NCBI GenBank assembly: GCA_905234865.1
Contig: CAJOJE010000002.1
Span: forward strand, 122,716 to 186,715
Source of the DNA: Candidatus Gastranaerophilales bacterium
Lineage (GTDB): Bacteria; Cyanobacteriota; Vampirovibrionia; Gastranaerophilales; Gastranaerophilaceae
Direction of reading: 5' to 3'
Length of the DNA: 64,000 nt
Shown: in pieces, positions 46,258 through 54,495 of the stretch
Position numbering within the stretch: the first letter of the stretch is position 1
How the letters are laid out: the number at the start of each line of letters is the position of its first letter
Made by a program: the position numbers and the translations under genes
The notes under the pieces: model-generated
What the model was told of the DNA's origin: nothing
Databases searched by the model: none
The model's input: the letters and a program-made list of their open reading frames with translations, nothing else

Positions 46258-46848
46258 TTACAACTTAGTCTGTACCCATTTTAACATATTTGAAAGCGCT
46301 TGTCCTCTGTGAGATAAAGTATTTTTCTCATCTTCCGTCAATTCCGCCATTGTTTTATTTATATTTTTTACGATAAAAACGGGGTCATACCCGAAGCCCC
46401 CCTTGCCTTTCGGTTCAAGAGCGATTTTTCCGTATACTTTTCCTTCTTCTCTATGGAGAATTTTACCCGATTTATCAACCAAACAAAGAGCGCAAACAAA
46501 ATGTGCTTCCCTATTTTCGGCTTTTTCCATATTTGATAAAAGTTTTTGTATTCTTTTTTCGGGCGTTGTTTCATACCTTGCAGAATGTATACCGGGCGCC
46601 CCGTTTAAAAAATTCACGCATAACCCCGAATCATCCGCTAAAAAGAATTCGCCCGTCGAAGAAACTCTCGCCGCTTCTTTTGCTTTAATTTCCGCATTTT
46701 GTTCAAAAGTTTCTCCGTTTTCGACAGGGTCAAAATTTTCGCTTGAAGGAAGCATAAATTCAACATTATAATCTTTTGCAATTTCGTTCAATTCTTTTAT
46801 TTTATGCGGATTTGACGTTCCGACAACAATTTTTATTTTATTTTCCAT
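46258..46848 (-). CDS. rdgB: Non-canonical purine NTP pyrophosphatase RdgB/HAM1
   Basis: A 196-residue house-cleaning enzyme that hydrolyses ITP and XTP. It has the N-terminal VVGTSNPHKIKELNEI, the active-site FFLADDSGLCVNFLNGAPGIHSARY, GKGGFGYDPVF and a C-terminal SHRGQALSNM. I start it at ATG 46848, where the family begins; the in-frame start 12 codons upstream lies inside uppS. It overlaps uppS by 11 nt. Confidence 0.93.
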   Translation of the reverse strand: MENKIKIVVGTSNPHKIKELNEIAKDYNVEFMLPSSENFDPVENGETFEQNAEIKAKEAARVSSTGEFFLADDSGLCVNFLNGAPGIHSARYETTPEKRIQKLLSNMEKAENREAHFVCALCLVDKSGKILHREEGKVYGKIALEPKGKGGFGYDPVFIVKNINKTMAELTEDEKNTLSHRGQALSNMLKWVQTKL

Positions 46849-47512
46849 ATCTTCTCTGTCTTTCAAAAAATGTATTAATAGCAAGTTTTAATTCTTTTTC
46901 GTCAAATTCGGGCCAGAATTTTTCGGTAACGTAAATTTCGCTGTACGCTATCTGCCACAGTAAAAAATTACTTACACGAAGTTCTCCGCCCGTTCTTACT
47001 AATAAATCGGGGTTTGGGATATTTTTTGTATAAAGAAAATTTTCAAATTCTTCTTCCGTAATTTCTTTTTTATCCGTTTTTAAAAGATTGTTTACGGCAT
47101 TTACGATTTCATCCCGCCCGCCGTAGTTGATTGCAATTTGCAAATGAACTCCGTCATTGTTTTTTGTTTTTATTTCCGCTTCTTTTAAAATCGTTTGAAG
47201 ATTTTCGCTTAATTTTGAAAGATTTCCGATAAATTTTAATTTAACATTATTAAAATGCAAGTCATTCAACTCGTTTTTAATTGTTGCGCCGAGTAAATTC
47301 ATTAAAAAATCAACTTCTTCTTTTGTTCTTTTCCAGTTTTCGGTTGAAAAAGCGTATACCGTTAAATATTTTATATTAAATTTTTGACACGCTTTAACGG
47401 TTCTTTTAAGAGCATCAACCCCCATTGTGTGCCCCATGGCGGACGGCAGCCCTTTTAATTTGGCATATCGCCTGTTGCCGTCCATAATTATTGCTATATG
47501 ATTTAATTCCAT
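46838..47512 (-). CDS. uppS: Undecaprenyl diphosphate synthase (cis-prenyltransferase)
   Basis: A 224-residue cis-isoprenyl diphosphate synthase that makes the lipid carrier for peptidoglycan and other glycans. The family motifs are HIAIIMDGNRRYAK (catalytic Asp), GHTMGVDAL, YAFSTENWKR, QIAINYGGRDEIV and PDLLVRTGGELRVSNFLLWQIAYSEIY, with the RTGGExRxSNF signature intact. It is a little short compared with E. coli (253). It is first in the minus-strand operon, with TATAAT about 30 nt upstream and an AAGGA Shine-Dalgarno. Confidence 0.95.
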   Translation of the reverse strand: MELNHIAIIMDGNRRYAKLKGLPSAMGHTMGVDALKRTVKACQKFNIKYLTVYAFSTENWKRTKEEVDFLMNLLGATIKNELNDLHFNNVKLKFIGNLSKLSENLQTILKEAEIKTKNNDGVHLQIAINYGGRDEIVNAVNNLLKTDKKEITEEEFENFLYTKNIPNPDLLVRTGGELRVSNFLLWQIAYSEIYVTEKFWPEFDEKELKLAINTFFERQRRYGK

Positions 47513-47572
47513 TAAAATTTTCCTTGCATTTTAAAGTTAATTAATTATAGAATAAAAACAAAAAGGTGAGAA

Positions 47573-48070
47573 ATGTTAGAGCTTCTTATTTTATATATCT
47601 TAAACAAATATGATTGCACTATTTATAAAATTCAAAAATTGATTGAGGAAATGTTTTTTATATTTTCTTGTCCCTCATTGGGCGCAATCAACCCTGCCTT
47701 AAAAAGGCTTGAAAGTTTGGGGTGCGTTGAATTTACATCCCAAATGTCCGACGGAGGGAAATTATCAAAAACGTATAAAATTACGGGCACGGGACTTAAA
47801 TATTTGAAAGAAACCGTAACCGTCTTTAATTTTAAAAATTCGGCACATTTGTTAAATAATGCAAAGGTTTGCATATCAATATCCGATATTTTATCGGAAA
47901 ATGAAAAAGAAAATTTTAAAGTAATCGTAAAAAACAGACTAAAAATTTTAAAAACCGATGTTGAAAACAGATTGAACGACCCGTATATTAATTATACGGA
48001 CGTTCAAAGAGCCGTATTTAAAGCAAATATGCTTGATATAGACGAATTAATTAAAATAGTTGATAAATAA
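47573..48070 (+). CDS. PadR family transcriptional regulator
   Basis: A 165-residue winged-helix protein. The N-terminal part (LELLILYILNKYDCTIYKIQKLIEE, then GAINPALKRLESLGCVEFTSQ) is the PadR fold with the wing in SKTYKITGTGLKYLKE; the C-terminal helices would dimerise. The AAGGTGAG Shine-Dalgarno lies just before the ATG. It is divergent from uppS with overlapping AT-rich promoters, so it may regulate itself or the uppS operon. Ligand unknown. Confidence 0.75.
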   Translation: MLELLILYILNKYDCTIYKIQKLIEEMFFIFSCPSLGAINPALKRLESLGCVEFTSQMSDGGKLSKTYKITGTGLKYLKETVTVFNFKNSAHLLNNAKVCISISDILSENEKENFKVIVKNRLKILKTDVENRLNDPYINYTDVQRAVFKANMLDIDELIKIVDK

Positions 48071-48387
48071 AGTTTTTTGTATTAGAATTTTGTAGGAGTT
48101 CTTTGAAAATTTAAAACAAAGAATTTGAAAATCAAATAGAACCTCGTTGCTTTTGGAAATAAAAGGCAAGTTGAGGCAATAATCCAAGCAAACCGTATTT
48201 TAAAATGCCGCTTGCGCAAAAAAGAATTGAAAATTGAATAAATTTAAGTCGTCACGGGCCTGTTGGCACTCTGCCGAGAAAAAGGCAGGACACCCTGCGT
48301 TTTTCGAGAGGGAAGGTAGCGCAAAAAAGCTACCGCAAGGCACAGACGCAAAAAAGAATTGAAAATTGAATAAATTTAAGTCGTCAC
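48071..48387 (+). other. Structured tRNA leader region with a duplicated segment
   Basis: No protein gene is seen. A GTTCTTTGAAAA element near 48099 resembles the boxA-like antitermination sequences of rRNA and tRNA leaders. A 49-bp segment is repeated (see next entries), and between the copies are two hairpins: 48271-48275 with 48284-48288, and a perfect 6-bp stem 48315-48320 with 48329-48334. The intervening part is distinctly richer in G and C than the flanks. It may be a processed leader or a damaged tRNA copy. Confidence 0.5.
48215..48263 (+). repeat. 49-bp direct repeat, copy 1
   Basis: Identical by eye to 48347-48395. Its last 8 nt are the same as the first 8 nt of the tRNA gene, after which the sequence no longer matches a tRNA. 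Confidence 0.85.

Positions 48388-48395
<8 letters not shown>
48347..48395 (+). repeat. 49-bp direct repeat, copy 2
   Basis: The second copy, 132 bp downstream of the first, runs into the 5' end of the functional tRNA gene (48388-48395). Confidence 0.85.
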
Positions 48396-48459
<64 letters not shown>

Positions 48460-48470
48460 AATTTTAAATA

Positions 48471-48494
48471 AAGAGCCAAAATAAGGCTCTTTTT
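48471..48494 (+). terminator. Terminator after the tRNA
   Basis: A 7-bp GC-containing stem (48471-48477 with 48485-48491) followed by T, 11 nt after the tRNA. The mrr frame begins right after it. Confidence 0.8.
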
Positions 48495-48514
48495 AGTGCA
48501 AAATTCAAACATTA

Positions 48515-49381
48515 ATGTTACCGTTGTTAGAATTATTAAAAGACGGAAAACCTGTCAAATTATCAGAAATGGTTGATATAATGTCTGATAAATACAATTT
48601 GACGGAAGAAGAACGAAATGAATGGTTGCCGAGTAAATTACAAAAGACCATGTATAATCGAGTTGCATGGGCAAAACAATATTTAAAAAATTCCGAATTA
48701 ATTGAATCTCCCGAAAAAGGTTCTTTCAAAATAACTAAAAAAGGGTTAAATGTTCTTAAAACTAAACTTGAAAAAATTGATTTGAGATTTCTTAAAAATT
48801 TAGATAAAGAAAATCAGCCCGAAGTTGAATCAGATTTGCAAGAAACACATATTGAAGAAAACAAAACTCCTGAAGAATTAATTGAAAATGCTCAAAGTTT
48901 ATACACAGAGAGCTTGAAAAAAGAATTATTATCAAAATTAAAGAGCGTTGACCCTGTCCAATTTGAAAGAATAGTCTTAATTCTTATGGAAAAAATGAAT
49001 TATGGTGTAGGTTCAATGACTCCGACAAGCCATGACGGCGGTATTGACGGGATTATTGATGAAGATGAATTAGGGTTAGAAAAAATTTATCTTCAAGCAA
49101 AAAGATATTCTGATAACAAAGTAAATGAAAAAGAAATGCAGAATTTTGCCGGCGCTTTAGGCTGTTCTCCTGTTCGTAAAGGAGTATTTATTACAACAAG
49201 TTACTTTGATGAGAGAGCAAGAAGAAAAGCTGACGATGCCTCTAAAAAAGGCTTAATCATCAGATTAATTGACGGCGAAGAATTAACCAAATTGATGATA
49301 AAACATAATATCGGTGTTCAAACAAAAACGAAAATAGAAATCAAAAAACTTGATGAAGATTTCTTTAATGACGAAGAGTAA
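48515..49381 (+). CDS. mrr: Mrr-family restriction endonuclease, N-terminus trimmed
   Basis: A 288-residue protein with an N-terminal Mrr winged-helix domain (LTEEERNEWLPSKLQ...NRVAWAKQYLKNSELIESP) and a C-terminal PD-(D/E)XK domain near residues 145-280: FERIVLILMEKMNYG, HDGGIDGIID, IYLQAKRYS (D and Q-x-K), GALGCSPVRKGVFITTS. Such enzymes cut modified foreign DNA. The frame continues upstream of the ATG as KIQTL, matching the usual family start P-x-x-Q-T-L-M-L-P, but hits a TAG at the tRNA terminator. So about five conserved residues seem cut off, leaving an ATG with no Shine-Dalgarno. Expression and activity are uncertain. Confidence 0.85.
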   Translation: MLPLLELLKDGKPVKLSEMVDIMSDKYNLTEEERNEWLPSKLQKTMYNRVAWAKQYLKNSELIESPEKGSFKITKKGLNVLKTKLEKIDLRFLKNLDKENQPEVESDLQETHIEENKTPEELIENAQSLYTESLKKELLSKLKSVDPVQFERIVLILMEKMNYGVGSMTPTSHDGGIDGIIDEDELGLEKIYLQAKRYSDNKVNEKEMQNFAGALGCSPVRKGVFITTSYFDERARRKADDASKKGLIIRLIDGEELTKLMIKHNIGVQTKTKIEIKKLDEDFFNDEE

Positions 49382-49411
49382 TTTGTTATAACACTTTCTA
49401 AATTATCGTAA

Positions 49412-49783
49412 TACCCTGTATTATGTACACCTGAATATTCGCTCTATGCTGATTTACCCGTATGGAGACAAATTGAACATGTTGCAAAAAATCGTTGGGT
49501 TGGTGCATATTGGCAAAGTAAAGGGTTAAAAGTAATTCCAAGTATAAATTGGGGATTAAGTCAAACCTTTGATTTTTGTTTTGATGGAGTTGAAAAGGGC
49601 TCCGTAGTTGCTATTGGAATGATAGGGTGTAAGACTAATAAAATAAGCTTCATGAGGGGCTATGATGAAATGCTTAACCGAATTGAACCTAAAACAATTC
49701 TTTGTTATGGAAAACCTTTCAAGGAAATGGGTGGAAATATTATTAAAATTGATGATTGGCATAAAAGAAACGGGGGTAAATAA
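49412..49783 (+). pseudogene. 5'-truncated DUF4417 gene
   Basis: An open frame of 123 codons that begins after a TAA and has no start codon at its head. The translation opens YPVLCTPEYSLYADLPVWRQ, continues NRWVGAYWQSKGLKVIPSINW, TFDFCFDGVEKGSVVAIGMIGC and MRGYDEMLNRIEPKTILCYG, and ends KPFKEMGGNIIKI. This is the body of the phage-associated DUF4417 family without its N-terminal region. The first in-frame ATG lies after about half of the domain. It lies directly after mrr and overlaps the next gene (TAATG). Either a remnant or translated from a rare start; I favour a remnant. Confidence 0.7.
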
Positions 49784-50160
49784 TGGGAGGCAACGGCTCA
49801 TTTTCAAGTGGAATAAATAATCCGTATAATAAATATAAAGAAGTTGGACACATTGAAGGTGTAAAAGTATTAAAAGGAATACAAGGACACCACAAGTTAC
49901 CCGAAGAATCAAAAACAAGTAATGCATATATTAGAATGAAGGATAATCAATTTTATGAAATGAGGTTTTATGATAATAATCATAAACTAAAATTGGAAAT
50001 TGCATATCATCCTGAACCAAAATTAACGGGTAAACATGATATAAAAGTACTACATATTCATGAATACGAAAATGGTAATTTTAAATCAAGAACAACAAGA
50101 TTAATGACTAATGAAGAAATAAAACAGTACAAGAAATATTTTAAGGGGGTTAAGTTATGA
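49783..50160 (+). CDS. Small phage-associated protein next to DUF4417
   Basis: A 125-residue protein starting MGGNGSFSSG. The middle reads HHKLPEESKTSNAYIRMKD, RFYDNNHKLKLEIAYHPEP and the end VLHIHEYENGNFKSRTTRLM. The pattern of SKTxNAxY, RxYDxN, a conserved HP and HIH resembles short proteins found beside DUF4417 in Firmicutes phages and polymorphic-toxin cassettes. I cannot assign a function; the histidines could form a nuclease-like site, which is speculation. Its ATG overlaps the DUF4417 stop and its own stop overlaps the next start. Confidence 0.6.
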   Translation: MGGNGSFSSGINNPYNKYKEVGHIEGVKVLKGIQGHHKLPEESKTSNAYIRMKDNQFYEMRFYDNNHKLKLEIAYHPEPKLTGKHDIKVLHIHEYENGNFKSRTTRLMTNEEIKQYKKYFKGVKL

Positions 50161-50513
50161 TAAACGGTGATTATAAGATGTTTGTAGAAGATTTATATGA
50201 GGGTAAAGAAATGAATTTCTCATATAAAGATAGAAGATATTTTCTTCAAGGTTGGTACGACTCCTCAGTATACCACATGGAGTTAATAAGGTTTGTTCCA
50301 TTGTTGCAAAAAAATTTGTGGGAGCATAGTTCAACAGTTTCAATGTATGAAAACGGCAAAGAGTTTATGAAATCAAAAATATTTGACGGAAAAACTTTTG
50401 CCGAAATTGAATCAGAAGTTGAGTGGTTAGACTTTACACCTGATAATATAGATAGAAAAACTAACGAATATTGGCAAAAACATCCGGATGAAATTCCCGA
50501 TGGTATCAAATAA
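50157..50513 (+). CDS. Small protein, paralogue 1 of a tandem pair
   Basis: A 118-residue protein with no known family. It begins MINGDYKMFVEDLYEG, has FSYKDRRYFLQGWY near residue 20 and FDGKTFAEIESEVEWLDF near 76. The same three blocks occur in the same order in the next gene, so the two are duplicates that have diverged. The tail (TNEYWQKHPDEIP) is unique. It is translationally coupled to the gene before it (ATGA). An immunity-type partner role is possible but not shown. Confidence 0.6.
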   Translation: MINGDYKMFVEDLYEGKEMNFSYKDRRYFLQGWYDSSVYHMELIRFVPLLQKNLWEHSSTVSMYENGKEFMKSKIFDGKTFAEIESEVEWLDFTPDNIDRKTNEYWQKHPDEIPDGIK

Positions 50514-50541
50514 AATAAAAATATTTTAAAGGGTTATAGCA

Positions 50542-50829
50542 ATGATTAATGGAAATGTAAATGAATTTTTTGATAATATGTATCACGGTGATGAATTTGA
50601 AATATCGTATAAAGATAGACAGTATTTTATTCAATCTTATTATAAAGATTTTAAAACCTATATACATGAAATCATTGTCAGCCGGACAAATCCAAAAATA
50701 GATAATGATACTATTTTTGAGTGTAAGTCTGCTAATCCTCAACAAAATATAGAAAATTTTCAGAACGCAAAAATCTTTGACGGTAAAAGTTTTTGGGAAG
50801 TTGAACAAGAGATAACTTGGATTGATTAA
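50542..50829 (+). CDS. Small protein, paralogue 2 of a tandem pair
   Basis: A 95-residue relative of the preceding gene: MINGNVNEFFDNMYHG, ISYKDRQYFIQSYY and IFDGKSFWEVEQEITWID match the three blocks of paralogue 1. It ends where paralogue 1 extends further. It lies 28 nt downstream with an AAGGGTT Shine-Dalgarno. Function unknown. Confidence 0.58.
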   Translation: MINGNVNEFFDNMYHGDEFEISYKDRQYFIQSYYKDFKTYIHEIIVSRTNPKIDNDTIFECKSANPQQNIENFQNAKIFDGKSFWEVEQEITWID

Positions 50830-51153
50830 ATAATATGTTTAACATTTCTCCCGTAATAATTATGCGGATTTCAAACTAAAAATCAATAGTTTCCGGCTCT
50901 CAAAATTTTAAAAAATCAGCCTCTAATATAGTGAGCGTTTGACAAACTTTTATCTGCATAATTATTATTAAAAGATATTAAGAAGATGTTCGGGAACTTG
51001 AAATGTGATAAAAACAGAGTTAATGTGTTAATGTAAAAAGTATTTTTTGAAACTTGCAAATTTCAATTAATTATAATCGAGCTTTACAGGTTCATATCTA
51101 ACCGGAGGTAATAAAAAACCTCAAACCAAATGCAAATTTATATATAATTGACT
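50830..51153. other. Intergenic right flank of the island
   Basis: No gene is seen in these 324 nt. They hold a 16-bp inverted repeat spanning 114 bp and otherwise AT-rich sequence. No convincing terminator for preA is visible. Confidence 0.5.
50854..50967. repeat. 114-bp segment bounded by 16-bp inverted repeats
   Basis: The arms 50854-50869 and 50952-50967 are complementary at 15 of 16 positions. The segment between them has no gene. It could be a miniature mobile element or the scar of one at the island edge; a recognisable target duplication is not seen. Confidence 0.5.
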
Positions 51154-52335
51154 TTAGCGGCACATTTTTATGGCTTCTTTGGGGCAGACATGGGAGCATA
51201 ACGAGCACCCTTCACAAACTTCTTTATTTAAACTCGGGCATTTTTCCTCAAGACTTAGTGCATGGTATTCGGATTCAAGGCATATTTTTACACATTTACC
51301 GCATGATATGCACTTTTCCTTATCTATCGAAGGATAGAGCCGTTGTTTCTTATTAAGTTTTTCATGTGATGTAATTTTAGATATTGCTGCATTTTTAAGT
51401 TCGGAAATATCGTTCATTCCCCTTTTTTCCAAATAACTCAATAATCCCGATTTAAGTCCGTTAATAATTCCATATCCGTTTATCATAACTTCGGTACAAA
51501 TTTGCACGATATCCGAGCCAAGCGTTATATATTGCGCTGCATCTTCCCAGTTTGAAATTCCGCCCATACCCAAAATCGGCAGGTTGGATTTTTGCCTTAA
51601 TTGAGCAACGCACTTAAAGCCGATAGGCTTAATTGCAGCGCCCGACAATCCGCCGTATGTCGAAAATCCATCTATATTAAGTACAGGCTCAAGAGTTTCA
51701 AGATTTATCCCCATAAAACTTTGTACCGTATTAATTGCGGCAAATCCGTCTGCTCCCGCACGTTCTGTTGCGCTTGCTATCCAGGTTATGTCCGTTACGT
51801 TTGGCGTTAACTTTACAAATACAGGCTTTGTTGCAACGGATTTTACCCACGAAGTAATTAAAATTGAGATTTCCGCACTCGTTCCTATTGCCATACCGAT
51901 ATTTCTTTCAGGCATACCATGGGGGCAGGAGAAATTTAATTCAAAAGCGTCAATCGGAGTATCGTTCAGAGTCTTAACAAGATTTTGCCACTCTTTTCTT
52001 TCAACGGGAGCCATAATGCTTGCAATAATAACTTTCGTCGGGTGCTTTTCTTTTAAGTATTTAATGCCCTCCACCCAATATTGAACGGATTTATGGCTCA
52101 ACAATTCAATATTTTGGAGGCAGATAACCTTGCCTTTTTCTTTAATTGTTGCATAACGAGGGCTTGCTTCCGTCATTTCCAAATCATCCGGAGTGATTGT
52201 TTTTAAAACCGCTCCGCCCCAGCCCATGGTAAATGCTTTATCAATACTTTCTATTAATGCCGTAGGGGGAGCCGAGGCAAGTAAAAACGGATTTTCAAAT
52301 TCTATTCCCAATATTGATGTTTTTAATGTCGACAT
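51154..52335 (-). CDS. preA: Dihydropyrimidine dehydrogenase subunit PreA
   Basis: A 393-residue FMN-dependent dihydroorotate-dehydrogenase-like barrel with a C-terminal ferredoxin domain. Markers are the start FENPFLLASAPPT, the substrate loop NFSCPHGMPERNIGMAIG, GADGFAAINTV and GMGGISNWEDAAQYI. The end has two 4Fe-4S motifs (CISCGKCVKIC, CEGCSLCSHVC). PreA with PreT reduces uracil and thymine with NADH. No preT is beside it. An AAGGG Shine-Dalgarno precedes the ATG. A flavodoxin gene lies 18 nt upstream on the same strand. Confidence 0.9.
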   Translation of the reverse strand: MSTLKTSILGIEFENPFLLASAPPTALIESIDKAFTMGWGGAVLKTITPDDLEMTEASPRYATIKEKGKVICLQNIELLSHKSVQYWVEGIKYLKEKHPTKVIIASIMAPVERKEWQNLVKTLNDTPIDAFELNFSCPHGMPERNIGMAIGTSAEISILITSWVKSVATKPVFVKLTPNVTDITWIASATERAGADGFAAINTVQSFMGINLETLEPVLNIDGFSTYGGLSGAAIKPIGFKCVAQLRQKSNLPILGMGGISNWEDAAQYITLGSDIVQICTEVMINGYGIINGLKSGLLSYLEKRGMNDISELKNAAISKITSHEKLNKKQRLYPSIDKEKCISCGKCVKICLESEYHALSLEEKCPSLNKEVCEGCSLCSHVCPKEAIKMCR

Positions 52336-52353
52336 ATATTTAACCCTTGAATT

Positions 52354-52935
52354 TTATATATTATTTAACCATTTTATTAATTGTTCTTTAGTAAGAAAAA
52401 TACCGTTTTCAAACATAAATAAAGATTTTTTAATATCGTTTGTGTTCACTAAATCCTGAATTTCGTTAATTATTTTATTTTTATTTGCCCCGCCTGAATA
52501 TGTAAAAAACGGAATTAAAGTTTTATTTCCAAAATTATTGTTTTTTAAAAATGTTTTTATTGGCAGAGATATTGAAAAATTCCAAATCGGAGAACCGACA
52601 AAAACGATATCATAATTTGAAATATCAATATCGTTAATTTCGGGTAAATACCCCTGTTTCATCTGTTTTCTTACTATTTTAGACATAGTAAACATATTAT
52701 TCGGATATTGTTCATTTAGTTGGATTTCTTTTATATCGCCACCAACAATAGAACTAAGTTTTTGTGCAACTTCTTTTGTATGACCTCCGTTTGAATAATA
52801 AACCGTTAATATTTTTTTATTCGTCAAAACCTGTGGGGAATTATATTTAATGTTTTTTAACTCATTAAATTTACATATTGCCGCTATCAATAATATAAAA
52901 AATATAATCAATGCAGTGCCTAATATAAACTTCAT
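52354..52935 (-). CDS. Membrane-anchored flavodoxin-like protein
   Basis: A 193-residue protein. An N-terminal hydrophobic helix (residues 3-21) precedes a flavodoxin fold with the FMN phosphate loop VYYSNGGHTKEVA near residue 45, DIVFVGSPIWNFSISLP, and FFTYSGG. The anchor is unusual for flavodoxins; similar anchored forms occur in the Flavodoxin_4 group. It could pass electrons to PreA, which follows after 18 nt, but this is inference. A TATAAT about 25-30 nt upstream gives it a promoter. Confidence 0.8.
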   Translation of the reverse strand: MKFILGTALIIFFILLIAAICKFNELKNIKYNSPQVLTNKKILTVYYSNGGHTKEVAQKLSSIVGGDIKEIQLNEQYPNNMFTMSKIVRKQMKQGYLPEINDIDISNYDIVFVGSPIWNFSISLPIKTFLKNNNFGNKTLIPFFTYSGGANKNKIINEIQDLVNTNDIKKSLFMFENGIFLTKEQLIKWLNNI

Positions 52936-53015
52936 AAATTTTATCCCTAGAGTTGAAATTATTATAACACGGATGAAAATAAATTTGACAGGTATTTAGC
53001 GGCATTATATTATAG

Positions 53016-53159
53016 CTACATAACTTTATATATAACCAATTTTCATATCGGAGCGGGGAAAATACGGGTAATGAGCCTGTTGAACCGATTGTTTTTTATC
53101 TCGGACAAAAAGGAACACCGTTATCCGTAAACAAACAATGGAATAAACTTTATGAATAG
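53016..53159 (+). pseudogene. C-terminal gene remnant of unknown family
   Basis: An open frame of 47 codons without a start codon. From about 53046 the translation reads like folded protein (EPVEPIVFYLGQKGTPLSVN, ending KQWNKLYE) and its codon use matches real genes here. It ends 18 nt before the nucleoside transporter start. It appears to be the tail of a gene whose front was deleted. Family not recognised. Confidence 0.45.
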
Positions 53160-53177
53160 ATAATATCAGGAGTTAAT

Positions 53178-54401
53178 ATGATACAAAAAATTACGGGTTT
53201 AGTCGGTATATTGATTTTTCTTTTAATTGCTTGGCTTTTTAGCAGCAACAAGAAAGCTATTAATATTAAAACAATAGTAACTGCACTTTTCTTTGAATTT
53301 ATCTTTGCAACGGCGATTTTTTTATTGCCTAAAAGCAGGGATGTACTGTTGGCATTCAGCAATTTTTTTACAAAAATTACTGAAGCCGCAAGAGAAGGTA
53401 TTGTCTTTGTTTTTGGTTCTTTAGGAGCCGCAAATTCCGAACAGGGATTTATTTTAATATTCCAAAGTTTAACATTTATAATAATTTTCTCTGCACTTTG
53501 CAGTTTGTTATACTATTTAAGAATTTTGCCGTTTATCATTGTCAAAATCGCAAAATTTGTAAAAAAATTCTTCGGCATAAGCGCTGTTGAAGCGATATGC
53601 TCTGCAAGCAATATATTTGTAGGCATAGAATCTTTTACCGGCATAAGACCGTATTTTCGCTCAATGACAAAGTCGCAATTATTTTTAATTTTTACCGTTT
53701 TTATGTCAACGATAGCTTCTTCGATGTTAGCATTATATGTATCGCTTCTTAGTGATAAAATTCCGACAATTGCGGGTCATTTGGTCGGCGCAACGGTTTT
53801 ATCAATTCCTGCGGCAATTATGATTGCTAAAATTATGGAGCCTGAAACAGAATCGCCCGAAACAAATGAAGTAAAAATGGAAATTCCGGACAGTGCAAAA
53901 ACTTTTACGGGAAGCATTGTCAACGGCGCAACAGACGGCGGCAAAATGGTTATGGGAATTACTGTATTGCTTGTTGCCGTAATCGGGATATTGGGTATAG
54001 TAAATTTGTGTTTAAGTTATTTTACGGATATTACGATAGGTCAATTTTTGGGATTTTTATTTAAGCCCGTTGCCCTTTTGATGGGAGTGAATTCGCCTGA
54101 CGCAGCATTTGTGGGAGAACTTTTGGGAACAAGACTAATTATGACGGAAGTTCCGTCTTATGTAGCTTTAAGTCAAGCTATGAATACGGGCAGTGTTTCT
54201 GCTCATAGCGCAATGGTAGCGTCTTATGCATTGTGTGGTTTTACAAGTATTGAATCTTTAAGTATAGCAATCGGAGGAACGGTTGCTTTGGTTCCCGAAA
54301 GATGCGAGTTGATAACATCGATTTGTTATAAAAGTTTGCTTGCGGCAACAATAACAACATTAATAACGGGGACCGTTGCGGGATTATTTTATATTAATTA
54401 G
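53178..54401 (+). CDS. nupC: Concentrative nucleoside transporter (CNT/NupC family)
   Basis: A 407-residue polytopic protein of the CNT family, which imports nucleosides with protons or sodium. Features are SNIFVGIESFTGIRPYF (the family's core loop), the MTKSQLFLIFTVFMSTIASS gate segment, LVGATVLSIPAAIMIAKIMEPET, and the C-terminal ALCGFTSIESLSIAIGG. CAGGAG lies upstream of the ATG. It is divergent from the flavodoxin-preA genes, so uptake and pyrimidine reduction may work together. Confidence 0.92.
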   Translation: MIQKITGLVGILIFLLIAWLFSSNKKAINIKTIVTALFFEFIFATAIFLLPKSRDVLLAFSNFFTKITEAAREGIVFVFGSLGAANSEQGFILIFQSLTFIIIFSALCSLLYYLRILPFIIVKIAKFVKKFFGISAVEAICSASNIFVGIESFTGIRPYFRSMTKSQLFLIFTVFMSTIASSMLALYVSLLSDKIPTIAGHLVGATVLSIPAAIMIAKIMEPETESPETNEVKMEIPDSAKTFTGSIVNGATDGGKMVMGITVLLVAVIGILGIVNLCLSYFTDITIGQFLGFLFKPVALLMGVNSPDAAFVGELLGTRLIMTEVPSYVALSQAMNTGSVSAHSAMVASYALCGFTSIESLSIAIGGTVALVPERCELITSICYKSLLAATITTLITGTVAGLFYIN

Positions 54402-54454
54402 TTACAAAAAATATAAGCAAAGGTTTTAACGTTTCCAAACACCGATTTTAATTA

Positions 54455-54481
54455 AGAGAGCCTTATTCAGGCTCTCTTTTT
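54455..54481 (+). terminator. Rho-independent terminator after nupC
   Basis: An 8-bp stem (54455-54462 with 54470-54477), 7-nt loop and a T-run, 54 nt after the transporter stop. Confidence 0.85.
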
Positions 54482-54495
54482 GGATATTTTTATTT

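Noticed and set aside
51105..51122. 5-bp hairpin as a preA terminator
   Set aside because: No T-run follows on the minus strand and the stem is short.
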